Below, one piece after another: positions 23,901 through 31,709 of a DNA stretch of 64,000 bases. The first letter of the stretch is position 1. Each line of letters starts with the position of its first letter. The notes under the pieces were generated by a model. It did no database searches and was not told where the DNA came from. It worked only from the letters and a program-made list of their open reading frames with translations. The stretch spans positions 124,001 to 188,000 of the forward strand of contig NZ_JADDXU010000016.1 in NCBI RefSeq assembly GCF_015163075.1. Direction: 5' to 3'. Position numbers and translations under genes: made by a program. This stretch comes from Streptomyces justiciae. GTDB taxonomy: Bacteria; Actinomycetota; Actinomycetes; Streptomycetales; Streptomycetaceae.

Positions 23901-24400
23901 AGTCCACCCCGACCAGGTGCCTCGGGCCAGGGGCCGGGCGGGCTGTCGCCGTAGCCCTCGGGCTCGCCATGGGTGCCCGGCCTGCTGTCCGGGTCGGCTC
24001 GGCTGATGTCGGCCAGTACCGAGGCCGGGTCCTCCGCCTCGGCCAGGTCGCCCAGGCTCACCATGCCGACCGGCAGCCCGTCCTCGACGACCGGCAGCCG
24101 GCGTACGGCATGCGCCCGCATCAGCGCCGACGCGGCCGTCACCGGGTCCTGCGGGGCGACCAGCACCGGCTCGGCGCTGCACACCGAGCGGACGCTCGTC
24201 GTCAGCGGATCGGCGCCCTCGGCGACCGCCCGCACCGTGATGTCACGGTCGGTGAGCATCCCGACGACCTCCTGGCCGTCGGCCACCAGGACATCGCCGA
24301 TGTCCTGCGCACGCATCAGTTGCGCCGCCTCGACGAGCGAGGCGTCGGGGCGGACCGCGACCACCCCCGGTGTCATGACGTCCCTCACGAATTCAGCCAT
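23897..24400 (-). CDS. CBS-domain-pair protein
   Basis: A 167-residue protein of two tandem CBS domains (first: VRDVMTPGVVAVRPDASLVE to GMLTDRDITVRAVAEG; second: VRSVCSAEPVLVAPQDPVTA to VGMVSLGDLAEAED) and a Pro/Gly-rich tail. Paired CBS domains bind adenosyl compounds such as AMP/ATP/SAM and sense energy state. A regulatory role toward the coupled membrane protein is plausible. ATG 24400 begins the CBS fold directly. A SigB-type promoter (GCAT-N15-GGGTAC) lies 71 bp upstream. Confidence 0.9.
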   Translation of the reverse strand: MAEFVRDVMTPGVVAVRPDASLVEAAQLMRAQDIGDVLVADGQEVVGMLTDRDITVRAVAEGADPLTTSVRSVCSAEPVLVAPQDPVTAASALMRAHAVRRLPVVEDGLPVGMVSLGDLAEAEDPASVLADISRADPDSRPGTHGEPEGYGDSPPGPWPEAPGRGGL

Positions 24401-24909
24401 CACTGGGGACCTTCCTCCGTTTCCGGCCCACGGGGCCACCGTGGCCGTAGCCGACCCGACGCCGCCCGCAGTACCCCTGGGCCGGGGGCCTATGCGCGTT
24501 CCGCTGCCGGGGTTCGCGGTGCGGTCCGTCGGCCGGGCCGTGACGCGCGCCGATCGGCTGGGGCTCACGGCGTCCTGCGCCTACCCGGGGCTCACGAGCG
24601 CGTCGCAGGGCGCGCTCTGCTCGCTGCAGGCCCTTGTGGGCGCCTCTCGGCCGGAGCTCGCGGCGCTCGCTGGCGTCCGGTCGGGATCCGAGCGTTGTCC
24701 GGTGCGGGCTTGCGGCGCTTTGTGGTCTCGCCCGGTCGCCCTGGGCGCGCTGGCCGATGCGGGTTCGCGGCGTCCGTGGGCCTGCCTGGGCGTGCTGGCC
24801 GGTGTCCGGGGCCCCGCCCAGGAGGCCCTGAGCGCCGCCGGCGAGGGCAGCCGGTGTCCTGCGTCGTCCGGCCCCTCGGCGCCGCACCCCGCATCGGTCT
24901 CGCCGCGTC
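24401..24909. other. 509-bp gap without a convincing gene
   Basis: Very GC-rich sequence. It carries the SigB-type promoter of the CBS gene at its left end. Open frames exist on both strands, but their translations are low-complexity Arg/Gly/Pro/Ala mixtures with no recognisable family and no placed ribosome binding site. Nothing else is supported. Confidence 0.6.
24471..24495 (-). promoter_or_regulatory. SigB-type promoter for the CBS/membrane-protein operon
   Basis: Minus-strand GCAT, 15 bases, GGGTAC, 71 bp before the CBS ATG. Confidence 0.6.
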
Positions 24910-25284
24910 CTACGCCTGTTCCCGTACCAGTGCCTCGGCCAGTTCCTGGACGGTGCCGTAGCGCTGGCCTGACGGCAATTGCTCCACGGCCTCGACCAGG
25001 GTGTCCGGGGCGTAGGCGCGGCGCAGGGTGCCGGCCAGGTGGCGTGGGGGTGCCGGGAAGGCGCTGCGGGTCAGGTGGCGGGCCAGTTCCTGGCGGACCG
25101 TGCCCAGGGAGGCGCCGTCAGGTGCCACCGGGCCGCCGGCGAGCTGGGGATCGTCGTCGGCGGTCGGCTCGGGGTCGTGCCATTCCTCGGTACGGGTGGG
25201 GTGCCCGGATCGGAGCAGCCCCTGGAGCTCGTGTTTCATCTCGTCGTCGCGGTGGCGGCTCAACCGGTCGCTGCCTCGCTGCAT
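24910..25284 (-). CDS. DUF2795-like protein
   Basis: A 124-residue soluble protein. An acidic/polar N-terminal half (SDRLSRHRDDEMKHELQGLL and TEEWHDPEPTADDDPQ) is followed by a small fold with RHLTRSAFPAPPRHLAGTLR and LVEAVEQLPSGQRYGTVQEL, which has the pattern of DUF2795 (a small domain duplicated in this length). The ATG follows CTGGAGGGAGAG by three bases. A SigB-type promoter sits 36 bp upstream. The function of DUF2795 proteins is unknown; many are induced with stress genes. Confidence 0.75.
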   Translation of the reverse strand: MQRGSDRLSRHRDDEMKHELQGLLRSGHPTRTEEWHDPEPTADDDPQLAGGPVAPDGASLGTVRQELARHLTRSAFPAPPRHLAGTLRRAYAPDTLVEAVEQLPSGQRYGTVQELAEALVREQA

Positions 25285-25319
25285 GACTCTCCCTCCAGAT
25301 CCTCGGGGGTGGCCACCGC

Positions 25320-25344
25320 GTACCCGAGGACGCGTCCCCGACAC
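25320..25344 (-). promoter_or_regulatory. SigB-type promoter for the DUF2795 gene
   Basis: Minus-strand GTGT, 15 bases, GGGTAC, 36 bp before the ATG. A weaker divergent match (GTTT-N15-GGAGAC, 25349-25373) points to the small membrane gene on the plus strand. Confidence 0.6.
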
Positions 25345-25415
25345 GGGGGTTTGCGTTCCGGTTCAGGGGAGACCCGGCGGAACGCCCCCCACGCGATCCC
25401 GGGGAGGGAACCGCC

Positions 25416-25556
25416 ATGGCGATGCTCGCTGTGCTGATCCCGCTCCTCATGCTCGGCGTGGTGCTGGCACTGGGCCGCTACGAGGAGCTGCTGCTGCCCG
25501 AGAAGCGGGACGAGGTGACGGAGCTGGTACCGCTCACCAAGCCACGGGAGAGTTGA
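25416..25556 (+). CDS. 46-residue small membrane protein
   Basis: One N-terminal transmembrane helix (MLAVLIPLLMLGVVLALG) is followed by a conserved-looking charged tail (RYEELLLPEKRDEVTELVPL). A GGGGAGGG ribosome binding site lies seven bases upstream of the ATG. The gene is divergent from the DUF2795 gene. Tiny one-helix proteins of this look occur in many streptomycetes; the role is unknown. Confidence 0.7.
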   Translation: MAMLAVLIPLLMLGVVLALGRYEELLLPEKRDEVTELVPLTKPRES

Positions 25557-25586
25557 ACTCCGCGCGGTTCACCTCGGTCCAGGGGA

Positions 25587-25615
25587 CTGACACGGTCAAG
25601 GTGGGCGTGTAGATT
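25587..25615 (+). promoter_or_regulatory. Vegetative (HrdB-type) promoter for the lipoprotein gene
   Basis: CTGACA, 17 bases, TAGATT, 63 bp upstream of the ATG. Confidence 0.6.
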
Positions 25616-25677
25616 GCGGGCGTCAAGAATCTGCGCACCATTGGTGGTTCGACCGTCCGAGTCTCCAGGGGGAGCCC

Positions 25678-26655
25678 ATGCAACGGCGGCGCACACTCGG
25701 ACTTCTCACCGCGGCGATGGTCGTCGGCGCCGCCGGCTGCGGTTCCTCCGACTCCGGCAGCGACGTGGCCTCCCCCGCCGGCGGGGGCAGGACCACGCAG
25801 GTGACGGTCGGCATCATCCCCATCATCGACGTGGCGCCCTTGTATCTCGGGCAGAAGAAGGGCTTCTTCGCCGACCGCGGCATCGAGCTGAAGACGGTGA
25901 CCGCGCAGGGCGGCGCCGCGATCATCCCCGGCGTGGTCAGCGGGCAGTTCCAGTTCGGGTTCAGCAACACCACGTCGCTGATGATCGCCCAGACGAAGGG
26001 CGTCCCGGTCAAGTCCGTGGTCAACGGGGCCGCGTCCAACGGCAAGGTGGGCGCCGACGTCACCGGCGTCCTCGTGAAGAAGGACAGCTCCATCAAGTCG
26101 GCGAAGGACCTGGCGGGACACACGGTCGCCGTCAACACCCTTCAGAACATCGGGAGTACGACGGTCAGGGAGTCCGTGCGCAAGGCGGGCGGCGACCCCG
26201 ACAAGGTGAAGTTCGTCGAGATCCCCTTCGACCAGATGCCTGCCGCCCTCGACGGCGGACGCGTCGACGCCGCCTGGATGGGCGACCCGGCGAAGTCCAT
26301 CGCCGAGCAGCAGGGCGCCCGTATCGTGGCGTCCCCGTTCGCCGAGACCGACCCGAAGCTGACCGTGGCGACGTACTTCACCTCGACGCAGATCACCCAG
26401 CGCAACCCCGAGTTGGTGAAGAAGTTCACCGAGGCGATGACCGAGTCGCTGAAGTACGCCTCCCAACACCCCGACGAGGCACGGCAGATCCTCACCACCT
26501 ACACCAAGATCGACGCCGGCCTGCTGGACACGCTCACCCTGCCCGCCTGGCCCGCCGAGGTCGACACGGCCTCCCTGGAGAAGCTGGCCTCCCTCGGCGA
26601 ACAGGACGGCCTCTTCGGCGACAAGAAGCCGGACATCCAGGCGCTGTTCTCGTAA
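25678..26655 (+). CDS. ABC-transporter substrate-binding lipoprotein (SsuA/NMT1-like)
   Basis: A 325-residue periplasmic-binding-protein-like lipoprotein. It has a basic N-terminus (MQRRRTLG), a hydrophobic signal and a lipobox ending AAGC (Cys21). The mature protein starts VTVGIIPIIDVAPLYLGQKK, the typical NMT1/SsuA/TauA opening for aliphatic sulfonate, nitrate or pyrimidine-precursor uptake. KKGFFADRGIELK and GRVDAAWMGDP support the family. There is no permease or ATPase gene beside it, so it is an orphan that must use a transporter encoded elsewhere. A HrdB-type promoter is visible upstream. Confidence 0.88.
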   Translation: MQRRRTLGLLTAAMVVGAAGCGSSDSGSDVASPAGGGRTTQVTVGIIPIIDVAPLYLGQKKGFFADRGIELKTVTAQGGAAIIPGVVSGQFQFGFSNTTSLMIAQTKGVPVKSVVNGAASNGKVGADVTGVLVKKDSSIKSAKDLAGHTVAVNTLQNIGSTTVRESVRKAGGDPDKVKFVEIPFDQMPAALDGGRVDAAWMGDPAKSIAEQQGARIVASPFAETDPKLTVATYFTSTQITQRNPELVKKFTEAMTESLKYASQHPDEARQILTTYTKIDAGLLDTLTLPAWPAEVDTASLEKLASLGEQDGLFGDKKPDIQALFS

Positions 26656-26665
26656 GTGGCGCCGC

Positions 26666-28462
26666 CTACTTCTTGTCCCGGCCCGGCAGGAACTCCTGTA
26701 CCTTCGCCTTGAAACCCTGCTTGATCATCGACCCGCGGTCCGCGTCGCCCTTGAGGATCGACTCGGCCGTCGCCTCCATCTGCTCCCAGGTCGCGTGCGG
26801 CGGGATCGGCGGCACGGCCGGGTCGGTGAGGAACTCGATCACCGCGGGCCCGTCCGCCTCGAGACCCGCACGCCAGCCCGCCTCGACGTCCTCGGGCTTC
26901 TCCACCCGGATGCCGGTCAGCCCGAGCGAGCGGGCGAACGCGGCGTACTGCACGTCCGGGATCTCCTGCGAGGGCAGGAAGGACGGGGCGCCCTCCATGG
27001 CCCGCATCTCCCACGTCACCTGGTTGAGGTCGTGGTTGTTGAACACCCCGACCACCAGCCGCGGGTCCTCCCACAGGTCCTTGTACTTCGCCGCCGTGAT
27101 CAGCTCCGCGAGACCGTTCATCTGCATCGCCCCGTCCCCGACCAGCGCGATCGCCGGCCGGTCCGGATGCGCGAACTTCGCACCGATGGCGTACGGCACC
27201 CCGCAGCCCATCGTCGCGAGCGTCCCGGACAGCGAGGAACGCATGCCGGGCCGCATCGTCAGATGGCGGGCGTACCAGTTGGCCGCCGAACCCGAGTCCG
27301 ACGACACGATCGCGTTGGCCGGCAGCAGCGGGTCCAGGGCGGCGGCCACGTACTCCGGGTTGATCGGGTCGGCCGACAGCTCCGCCCGCCGCCCCATCAC
27401 CTCACGCCAGCGCCGGACGTTGTCGCACACCGTGTCGTACCACTGACGCCCGCGCTCCTCGCCGTTCAGCATCGGGAGCAGCCGCTCCAGCGTCGCCTTC
27501 GCGTCGCCGACGAGATTCACCTCGTACGGATAACGCATCCCGACCATGTGCGGATCGATGTCGATCTGCACCCCGCGCGCCTTGCCGAACTCCGGCATGA
27601 ACTGCGTGTAGGGGAAGGACGATCCGATGGTCAGCAGGGTGTCGCAGTCCCGCATCAGCTCGTACGACGGACGCGTGCCGAGCAAGCCGATCGAGCCGGT
27701 GACGTACGGGAGTTCGTCGCTCAGCACGTCCTTGCCGAGGAGCGCCTTGGCGACGCCCGCGCCGAGCAGCTCGGCTATCCGCTCCACCTCCTCGCGCGCC
27801 CCCGCCGCGCCCTGACCGACCAGAATCGCCACCTTGTCACCGGAGTTGAGGATCTCGGCGGCCCGGTTCAGGGACTCCTCGGACGGCACCGCCGTCCACG
27901 AACTGCGGTCCAGACTGGAGGGCACCATCTTGAACTCGTGGGTGGGCGGCGAGTAGTCGAGCTCCTGCACGTCGCCCGGGATGATGATCGCCGTCGGCGA
28001 GCGGCGGGCGTACGCGGTGCGCAGCGCCCGGTCCAGCACGTTCGGCAGCTGCTCGGGGACCGTCACCGTCTCCACGAAGTCCGAGGCGACGTCCTTGAAC
28101 AGCGTGTGCAGGTCGACCTCCTGCTGGTACGAGCCGCCCATCGCGGTGCGGTGCGTCTGGCCGACGATCGCCAGCACCGGCACATGGTCCAGCTTCGCGT
28201 CGTACAGGCCGTTGAGGAGATGGATCGCGCCGGGGCCCGACGTCGCCGCGCACACTCCGACGCGGCCGCTGAACTTGGCGTAACCGACCGCCTGGAACGC
28301 CGACATCTCCTCGTGCCGCGACTGCACGAACCGCGGCTTGTTCTCGGCCCGGCCCCACGCGGCGAGCAGCCCGTTGATGCCGTCGCCGGGATAGCCGAAC
28401 ACATGGTCCACACCCCATTCACGCAGCCGCTCGAGGATGTGGTCGGAGACCTTGGTGCTCAT
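26666..28462 (-). CDS. Pyruvate-oxidase/acetolactate-synthase-like ThDP enzyme
   Basis: A 598-residue thiamine-diphosphate enzyme of the POX/AHAS family. The catalytic Glu is in QSRHEEMSAFQAVGYAKFSG, the FAD/cofactor middle domain follows, and the ThDP-Mg motif is GDGAMQMNG with NNHDLNQ 30 residues on. The overall look (FGYPGDGINGLLAAWGRAEN at the N-terminus) is that of pyruvate dehydrogenase (quinone) PoxB, which makes acetate and CO2 and feeds electrons to quinone. It could equally be another decarboxylase of the family. The ATG follows GGAGG by six bases. GGTT-N15-GGGTGA upstream resembles the SigB promoters nearby. It is convergent with the lipoprotein gene. Confidence 0.85.
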   Translation of the reverse strand: MSTKVSDHILERLREWGVDHVFGYPGDGINGLLAAWGRAENKPRFVQSRHEEMSAFQAVGYAKFSGRVGVCAATSGPGAIHLLNGLYDAKLDHVPVLAIVGQTHRTAMGGSYQQEVDLHTLFKDVASDFVETVTVPEQLPNVLDRALRTAYARRSPTAIIIPGDVQELDYSPPTHEFKMVPSSLDRSSWTAVPSEESLNRAAEILNSGDKVAILVGQGAAGAREEVERIAELLGAGVAKALLGKDVLSDELPYVTGSIGLLGTRPSYELMRDCDTLLTIGSSFPYTQFMPEFGKARGVQIDIDPHMVGMRYPYEVNLVGDAKATLERLLPMLNGEERGRQWYDTVCDNVRRWREVMGRRAELSADPINPEYVAAALDPLLPANAIVSSDSGSAANWYARHLTMRPGMRSSLSGTLATMGCGVPYAIGAKFAHPDRPAIALVGDGAMQMNGLAELITAAKYKDLWEDPRLVVGVFNNHDLNQVTWEMRAMEGAPSFLPSQEIPDVQYAAFARSLGLTGIRVEKPEDVEAGWRAGLEADGPAVIEFLTDPAVPPIPPHATWEQMEATAESILKGDADRGSMIKQGFKAKVQEFLPGRDKK

Positions 28463-28509
28463 GGAGGAACCTCCCGGACGTCGGAAATGCACAGGCAGCG
28501 CCTTCCGAG

Positions 28510-28534
28510 TCACCCCACGGGCCCCGGGAAAACC
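28510..28534 (-). promoter_or_regulatory. SigB-like promoter candidate for the ThDP enzyme gene
   Basis: Minus-strand GGTT, 15 bases, GGGTGA, 48 bp before the ATG. Spacer and -35 fit; the -10 differs from GGGTAC at its last two positions. Confidence 0.4.
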
Positions 28535-28703
28535 TGCGCCCGGGTTTGCGGGCGGGGGCCGGGGGCAGGCGCACTGTCAGTGCTTCGGACAGGAGGCACG
28601 TCTGTGGGAGCGGCCCGCTCGCCGCCACGGCTGTGCCTGTCCGGGCCGGCCTCCCACGGTGACCGTGCAACCCAGCGCACCACCAAGGGAGTTGCGACGC
28701 ATC

Positions 28704-29498
28704 ATGTCCACGCGTACGAGCGCGAAGCACCACCCGCACGACGACGCCCCCGACACCGCGGACGCCTTCCGCCGACTGGCCGGACTGCCCGACGGTCCCG
28801 AGCGCGACACCCTGCGCGGCGAGATCATCGAGGCCTGGCTGCCCATGGCCGACCGGCTCGCGGGACGGTTCCGCAGCCGCGGCGAGAGCTTCGAGGACCT
28901 GCGCCAGGTCGCGGCCCTCGGCCTGGTCAAGGCCGTCGACCGCTACGACCCCGAGCGCGGCAACGCCTTCGAGAGCTACGCCGTGCCCACCATCACCGGC
29001 GAGATCAAACGGCACTTCCGCGACCACATGTGGACGCTGCACGTGCCACGCCGGGTGCAGGACCTGAGGAACCGGGTCCGGTTCGCGAGCCAGGACCTCT
29101 CCCAGACCATCCCCGGGCGCCGGCCCACCGTCGCGGAGATCGCCGAGCACGCGCGGATGAGCGAGGAGGACGTGCTCGTCGGGCTCGAGGCGCTGGAGAG
29201 CTTCACCGCGCTGTCGCTGGACGCGGAGCTGCCCGGCAGCGAGGACGGGTACTCGCTGAGTGACGCGCTGGGGTCGCCGGACCCGGCGCTGGAGACGGTG
29301 GTGGACCGGGAGTCGGTCGCGCCTCGGCTCGCCGCGCTGCCTGAGCGGGAGCGGGCGATCTTGTACATGCGGTTCTTCGGGGACATGACGCAGAGTCGGA
29401 TCGCCGAGCAGTTGGGGATCTCGCAGATGCATGTGTCTCGGCTGATCAGCCGGTGTTGCGGGAAGGTGCGGGAGCAGGTTTTGAAGGACGCGGCTTGA
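28704..29498 (+). CDS. RNA polymerase sigma factor, SigB/SigF/SigG family
   Basis: A 264-residue group-3 sigma factor. Region 2 is EDLRQVAALGLVKAVDRYDP followed by FESYAVPTITGEIKRHFRD, and the -10 reader region is MWTLHVPRRVQDL. Region 3 is RRPTVAEIAEHARMSEEDV, and region 4 with its helix-turn-helix is LPERERAILYMRFFGDMTQS then RIAEQLGISQMHVSRLI. This is the stress/development family whose promoters read GNNT-N14-16-GGGTAC/T. Streptomyces has many paralogues and I cannot say which one this is. There is no anti-sigma or anti-anti-sigma gene beside it, unlike many of its relatives. The ATG follows GGGAG at a normal distance. Confidence 0.92.
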   Translation: MSTRTSAKHHPHDDAPDTADAFRRLAGLPDGPERDTLRGEIIEAWLPMADRLAGRFRSRGESFEDLRQVAALGLVKAVDRYDPERGNAFESYAVPTITGEIKRHFRDHMWTLHVPRRVQDLRNRVRFASQDLSQTIPGRRPTVAEIAEHARMSEEDVLVGLEALESFTALSLDAELPGSEDGYSLSDALGSPDPALETVVDRESVAPRLAALPERERAILYMRFFGDMTQSRIAEQLGISQMHVSRLISRCCGKVREQVLKDAA

Positions 29499-29533
29499 CC
29501 GTGGGGGTGCGGGTTCGAGGGCGGGTGCGGGTT

Positions 29534-29569
29534 CGTTGTGGCTGGTCGCGCAGTTCCCCGCGCCCCTTA
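29534..29569 (+). repeat. Streptomyces dispersed intergenic repeat-like sequence
   Basis: The string GGCTGGTCGCGCAGTTCCCC followed by GCGCCCCT is one I recall as a very common intergenic element in Streptomyces chromosomes, usually just downstream of genes. Here it follows the sigma factor gene. Its role (terminator, RNA element or selfish repeat) is unknown. Confidence 0.6.
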
Positions 29570-29689
29570 GCGGCGTTCACCCGGGCGGCGTCAAACTGTC
29601 CCGCTAATGGGGCTTCCGCGCGCGCGTCCTTCGCTTGTGCGGGCTGTGATGGGTGCAGTGACTTGTCCGCGGTCTAAGGAGCCCCCCTC

Positions 29690-30298
29690 ATGCGCCGCAT
29701 CGTGCGTGCCCTGTCCGTCGTCGTTGTGGCGGGTGCCGCTTTCGGCGGTGTCGTGCCCGTCGCGTTCGCGGAACCGGCCGCCGAGGTCAGCCCCGCCACC
29801 GCCGAGCCCGGTGGGAGTGTCACCGTCTCGGTCTCCTGCGAGGCGGTCGGCGGTGCCGCGCCCGCCACCATCGAGGCCGCGTCCCAGGCCTTCGACGAAG
29901 GGGCCGTGCAGTTGCAGCGCGTGCCCGGGAACGACGAGGCCGCGGCCGGGGCCGCCTACCGGGGGACCGCGCGGATCGCGTCCGCGGGGGAGTACGGGGA
30001 CGACTCGGCGTGGACCGTCGACGGGACGTGTCCGGCGGCGGCCGGGGCGCAGGGGAAGCCGTGGAGCGCGACCTTCGACGTGAGCGGTGGCAGCGGCGGC
30101 GGGCACAGCTGCACCGAGCCGCGGGCCGAGCCGTGCGCCAGTACCAGCGCGCCGGTCCAGCGGGGTGTGCACGCCGGTACCGGCGGGGCCTTCACCGACT
30201 CCGTGCCGGCGCTGGTCGCGGGCGGTGTGCTCATCGCGGGCGCCCTCGGTGGCGCCGTGTACCGGGTGCGCCGCAGGGCGCCCCGCGGGGAGGCCTGA
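29690..30298 (+). CDS. Exported protein with C-terminal membrane anchor
   Basis: A 202-residue extracytoplasmic protein. A signal peptide (MRRIVRALSVVVVAGAAFGG, cleavage near AFA-E) leads into a mature domain with EVSPATAEPGGSVTVSVSCE, an Ig-like/adhesion strand pattern seen in many actinomycete surface proteins. Paired cysteines occur in VSVSCE and DGTCPA, and again in HSCTEP and EPCAST. A final hydrophobic helix (ALVAGGVLIAGALGGAVY) and a basic RRRAPRGEA tail anchor it in the membrane. Not a sortase LPXTG protein. Unknown function. Confidence 0.75.
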   Translation: MRRIVRALSVVVVAGAAFGGVVPVAFAEPAAEVSPATAEPGGSVTVSVSCEAVGGAAPATIEAASQAFDEGAVQLQRVPGNDEAAAGAAYRGTARIASAGEYGDDSAWTVDGTCPAAAGAQGKPWSATFDVSGGSGGGHSCTEPRAEPCASTSAPVQRGVHAGTGGAFTDSVPALVAGGVLIAGALGGAVYRVRRRAPRGEA

Positions 30299-30461
30299 GC
30301 CGGCCTCGCAGGGCCGGTGTGACCGGAGCAACCCGAGCGGGTCCCCATCGGCATGCGCCACCCTGGGTACGCGGAACCCGGGGGCGCACGCCCCCGCCGT
30401 ACCCGCCGAAAGGACAGCACCCCCACGGCCCCGCGACACAGCAGCTCACCCGGAGGTACGG

Positions 30462-31709
30462 ATGCGGCGCACGGACCCCGAAGGCCAAGGCCCGGTCCGC
30501 TACGGCCCGCCGTCGCCGGACGACGGGCTGCCCGTGCTGCCCGAGCTGTCGGCCGTGCTCGCCGCGGCGGCGGCCAGGGGCGGCAGCGAACCCGTCGGGG
30601 GCGGCCCCGGGCTGCTGGACGCCGCGTGCGGCTACTGGGCCCGGCGTGGACTGTCCGCCGGGCCCGAGCGTGTCGTGGCGGCCCCCGGCGCCCCCTCCCT
30701 GCTGGTCGCGCTGACCGCTGCCCTCGGCGGCGACGTCCTGGTGCCCCGGCCGTGCGCGGCCTGGTGGGCGCCGTACGCACGCCTGTTGGGAAGACCCGTC
30801 TTCCACGTGGCGACACCGGCGGAGTGCGGCGGTGTCCCGGACCCGTACGCCCTGCTGGAGACCGTGCGCCGGGTGCGGGACGAGGGCGGTGACCCACGGC
30901 TGCTCGTGCTGTCCGTGGCCGACGACCCCACCGCCACCGTGGCGCCGCCCGAGGTGCTGCACGAGGCCGTGGAGGCCGCCGCCGACGAAGGCCTGCACCT
31001 GATCAGCGACGAGACCTGGCGCGACACCGTGCACGCACCGCACGACACCATGTGGCTGAGCCCCGCCGAGATGCTGCCCGACCGGGTCACCGTCGTCACC
31101 GACCTGGCCGGCGCCCTGCTGCCGCCGGGGTGGCCCGCCGCGATCGCCCGCTTCCCCGAAGGGGACGTCGGTGACGGCCTCCACGCGCGCGTGCTCGACG
31201 TGCTCACCGCCCTCGGCGCCCGGGTGGCCGCCCCGGTGGCCGCCGCGGCCTGCTACGCGCTGCCGGAGCCCGCGCCGGTCACCGACCGCGTCGCCGCCAC
31301 CGTACGCCTGCACGCGCGCGTGGCCGCCGCCGCGCACACCGCCGTCGTCTCGGCCGGCGCCCTGGCCCGGCCCCCGCAGGCCGGCCGCCATCTCTACGTC
31401 GACCTGGGCCCGCTGCGCTCCGCGCTCGGCGCGCACGGCGTCGGCGACGCACAGGACCTGGAGGAGTTCCTCACCGCCCGGCTCGGGATGCCGGCTCCCG
31501 GCGGCCATCGCTTCGGCGACGACCTGGGGGCGCTGCGGGTGCGGTTGTCGACCGGGGCGTTGCTCGCCGGGACGGACGGGGAACTCGAGGAATGCCTCAG
31601 TTCGACCACACCGTTGGAACTGCCACACGTGCACCGTGCGTTGATCACTTTGAAGTCGGTCTTCGACGATCTCCGCGACGACGCTCAGCGATGGGAGCCT
31701 CCTCGATGA
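30462..31709 (+). CDS. Aminotransferase-fold protein lacking the PLP lysine
   Basis: A 415-residue fold-type-I aminotransferase-like protein. The large-domain landmarks are present: the segment around LLVLSVADDPTATVAPPEVL and the cofactor-aspartate-like LHLISDETWRD. Aligning VVTDLAGALLPPGW with the usual VVTxGLSKxxxxxGWRxG shows the Schiff-base Lys replaced by Gly and the following Arg by Pro. It therefore probably cannot perform transamination and may be a pseudoenzyme. The ATG follows CGGAGG. Its stop overlaps the next gene's ATG by four bases, so it is coupled to a UlaG-like hydrolase. The fold call is good; the function is unknown. Confidence 0.75.
   Translation: MRRTDPEGQGPVRYGPPSPDDGLPVLPELSAVLAAAAARGGSEPVGGGPGLLDAACGYWARRGLSAGPERVVAAPGAPSLLVALTAALGGDVLVPRPCAAWWAPYARLLGRPVFHVATPAECGGVPDPYALLETVRRVRDEGGDPRLLVLSVADDPTATVAPPEVLHEAVEAAADEGLHLISDETWRDTVHAPHDTMWLSPAEMLPDRVTVVTDLAGALLPPGWPAAIARFPEGDVGDGLHARVLDVLTALGARVAAPVAAAACYALPEPAPVTDRVAATVRLHARVAAAAHTAVVSAGALARPPQAGRHLYVDLGPLRSALGAHGVGDAQDLEEFLTARLGMPAPGGHRFGDDLGALRVRLSTGALLAGTDGELEECLSSTTPLELPHVHRALITLKSVFDDLRDDAQRWEPPR

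Noticed and set aside
24401..24909. Open frames in the 509-bp gap as genes
   Set aside because: No family resemblance, no ribosome binding site, and low-complexity translations on both strands.
30365..30370. GGGTAC upstream of the aminotransferase-like gene as a promoter
   Set aside because: No GNNT at 14-16 bases, and it is more than 90 bases from the start.
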